Below are positions 62,240 through 64,000 of a stretch of DNA of 64,000 nt, piece after piece. A program made the position numbers and the translations under genes. Source of the stretch: Hetaerina americana (taxonomy: Eukaryota; Arthropoda; Insecta; Odonata; Calopterygidae). The DNA lies in contig JAKTNV010000020.1 in the NCBI GenBank assembly GCA_022747635.1, positions 300,501 to 364,500 on the forward strand. Direction: 5' to 3'. Below the pieces are notes generated by a model. That model was not told the DNA's origin. It saw only the letters and a list, made by a program, of their open reading frames with translations, and ran no database searches. Position 1 is the stretch's first letter; each line of letters opens with the position of its first letter.

Positions 62240-63130
62240 ACAAGGTCTGTACAAAAAGATGACACTGGCCTTTCCAAGAGCAAACTGCTTGATGGCTCAC
62301 AGTCAGTGAGGTAATGCCTCATAGCGGCATTAATGAGAAGTTAAACGCCACCTTGCCTGTGGCCCTCTCTCGACTTGTCTCCCCTAAAGCTTGCACACGC
62401 ATGCTGTACTGCGCAGTCTTGTGTCAATGAGAATGAAGGTGTTAGAGAACCAGTGCATGTGCATTTAATTTTGTTTTCACATTGAGAAAAGTGCAACTGA
62501 GACTTACACAATGTTTCAAGAGGCATTTGGCAATGAATCTATGAGTCGAGCACAGTGTTTTCGTAGGTACAACTGCTTCCAATCTGGACAAATGTTGACT
62601 GATGAAAACCAGGAAGTGAAAACCACTGACATCAACAAAAAATGCCCACGTCAACAGTGGGAATGATGTAGTGCATGCAAGCCATTGGTTAACTGTCGAG
62701 GAAAATGCCAAGGGAGTTGACATTGGTGTTGGATCGTGTTTGAGCATTTTGACAGAAATTGAGGGCATGCGGCACACACCGCCCAAATTTGAGCCGCGAG
62801 TGATAACAGATGAACAGAGGCAAAAAACATCTAGACATACAGGAACTGCTTGATCATTAAAGCAATGACCGAAACATCTTAAAACCAATTGCCACAGATG
62901 ACGAAACCTGAGTTTATGCATATGATATAGAAACCAAAGCCCAGTCTCCACAGCGAAAGGGACCATCTTCCCAAAAATCCAAAACAGTTTGGATGCTGCC
63001 ATTGAACATGAAGGTAAGGTTGATCATTTTCTTTAATTGAGAAGGGATTATTGCCAGGGAAAACTGCTTTGTCTATGGAATTTCCAGAAGTTTTAAGATC
63101 TTCTCTGTACTCAATCATCATGGAATATTT
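62240..63130 (+). pseudogene. Mariner relic with AGGTCTGT-type end
   Basis: Starts at about 62,243 with AAGGTCTGTACAAAAAGATG, like the ends of the mariner at 24.4 kb. The plus strand then encodes TMFQEAFGNESMSRAQCFRR, YNCFQSGQMLTDENQ (N-terminal HTH, about 62,510-62,620) and IATDDETWVYAYDIETKAQS (the first catalytic Asp in DETW, about 62,890-62,950). Stops and frameshifts in between, and the catalytic C-terminus is missing. Confidence 0.75.
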
Positions 63131-63149
63131 AGGCTACTAAAAAATTTGT

Positions 63150-63600
63150 GCTCGCTAGGTCTCAAAAATGTTGACAGGCAACCACAAAATTCATCAAATG
63201 GCTTCAGGTTTGATGTTCGTTATGCCGCTGAAAGAGAAGACTTTTCGAAATCAATTGCGACCAAAGATGAGACGTGGATTCAATACAACATGCCCAAAAC
63301 TAAGTGACAATCACAACAATGAATGCACACAAATTCACCAAACAAACCTTCAACAATCGAAAGGTTATGGTTGAGTTCGTGCAGCTGGGGTTGATGATTA
63401 ATGCAGCATTTTACTGCAAAACATTACGCTTGTGAAAGCCATTCAAAACAAAAGAAGAGGCATTCTGACTTCTGGCATTGTTATGATTAATGACAACGCC
63501 TATCCTCACAGTGCTGGCACAACCAAACGGCTCACTCCATGAGCAGCAACTTCATTGGGACATTGAAGATGCTGCTCCTGTGCCTCAGACTGCAAAGGAA
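63150..63600 (+). pseudogene. Second mariner relic (SETMAR-like), C-terminal half
   Basis: Plus-strand frames encode RFDVRYAAE, TKDETWIQYNMPKTK (first catalytic motif, 63,255-63,300), VEFVQLGLMINAAFYCKTL, VKAIQNKRRGILTSGIVMIN and DNAYPHSAGTTKRL (second catalytic Asp, 63,490-63,540), then HEQQLHWDI. It belongs to a different subgroup from the relic just before it. Dead through frameshifts and truncation. Confidence 0.7.
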
Positions 63601-64000
63601 GGCTGTTTGCATCCCACCACATCTACAGCCTCAGATTTCACCTGCCCCCATTTAATATTTCAAGATCATAGCCTCCAACCATTTCCACCCATGCATGCAC
63701 ATTCTTTCCCTGGCAACATGCACGAAACAACACCCTTCAGACGTCCGTCCACCCCAATTCCCACTACCACAGTCACCAGAGTAGAACCCGTTAAACCCAC
63801 ATTTCATATTCAATTGAATCAAAGCTGCAAGCCTAGGACCAAGTTCAATTTGACTAAACCTACATAATGAATTGCAACAAAAATGCAAGATTTAACTTGG
63901 TTTAATAGACAAGTAATAATATTCCTGAGAAAAATGAAGACAGCATGTCAGAATTTATTAATAATTAAATATGTATATACAAAATGACCTACATATGTAT
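63601..64000. other. Intergenic to window end, no gene seen
   Basis: The frame at 63,490-63,867 continues past the mariner relic without recognisable content. Confidence 0.4.

Overview
This 64 kb window looks like a transposon-packed stretch of an arthropod, most likely insect, nuclear genome. I base this on diverse mariner transposases, non-LTR retrotransposons of several clades, Penelope-like elements, tRNA-derived SINEs, metazoan-style splice junctions and the near absence of host coding sequence. I cannot name the species. I see no prokaryotic operons, CRISPR array or rRNA genes, and none of the tRNA-like sequences looks like a good functional tRNA gene.

Layout. 1-6.4 kb: GC-rich, G-tract-bearing sequence, AT-rich intergenic DNA, a large hairpin at 3.4 kb, and a plausible minus-strand host first exon (signal peptide, splice donor, TATA box) at 5.29-5.48 kb. 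6.4-9.5 kb: a decayed Penelope-like element and fragments of two LINE families. 9.99-16.1 kb: a full-length two-ORF LINE resembling the Tx1/L1 group, bounded by oppositely oriented tRNA-like SINE sequences. 16.3-20.5 kb: a decayed Jockey-like LINE (minus) carrying a SINE insertion with a target-site duplication. 20.5-31.6 kb: several mariners (one with an intact 357-codon ORF), SINEs and one likely host exon at 29.17-29.33 kb. 32.2-35.0 kb: a decayed CR1-like LINE interrupted by a 108-bp insertion that contains a hammerhead-ribozyme-like motif. 35-47 kb: mariner relics, a mariner-derived MITE, an RTE fragment and a second Penelope-like element. 48.26-48.38 kb: a TAGGG-rich minisatellite. 48.8-54.75 kb: a second, nearly identical copy of the Tx1-like LINE, again with the SINE sequence on both sides. 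54.8-64 kb: a palindrome holding a SINE, an RTE LINE, a CR1-like LINE, a possible host exon at 61.7 kb and mariner relics.

The elements most likely to have moved recently are the two Tx1-like copies (both ORFs open in both, about 20 amino-acid differences by eye in the 1,092-residue ORF2), the intact mariner, and a mariner/MITE pair related by one clean internal deletion. The most unusual features are the repeated sandwich of the Tx1-like LINE between inverted tRNA-like sequences and the hammerhead-like modules. All family assignments are by eye from motifs; no database search was run.
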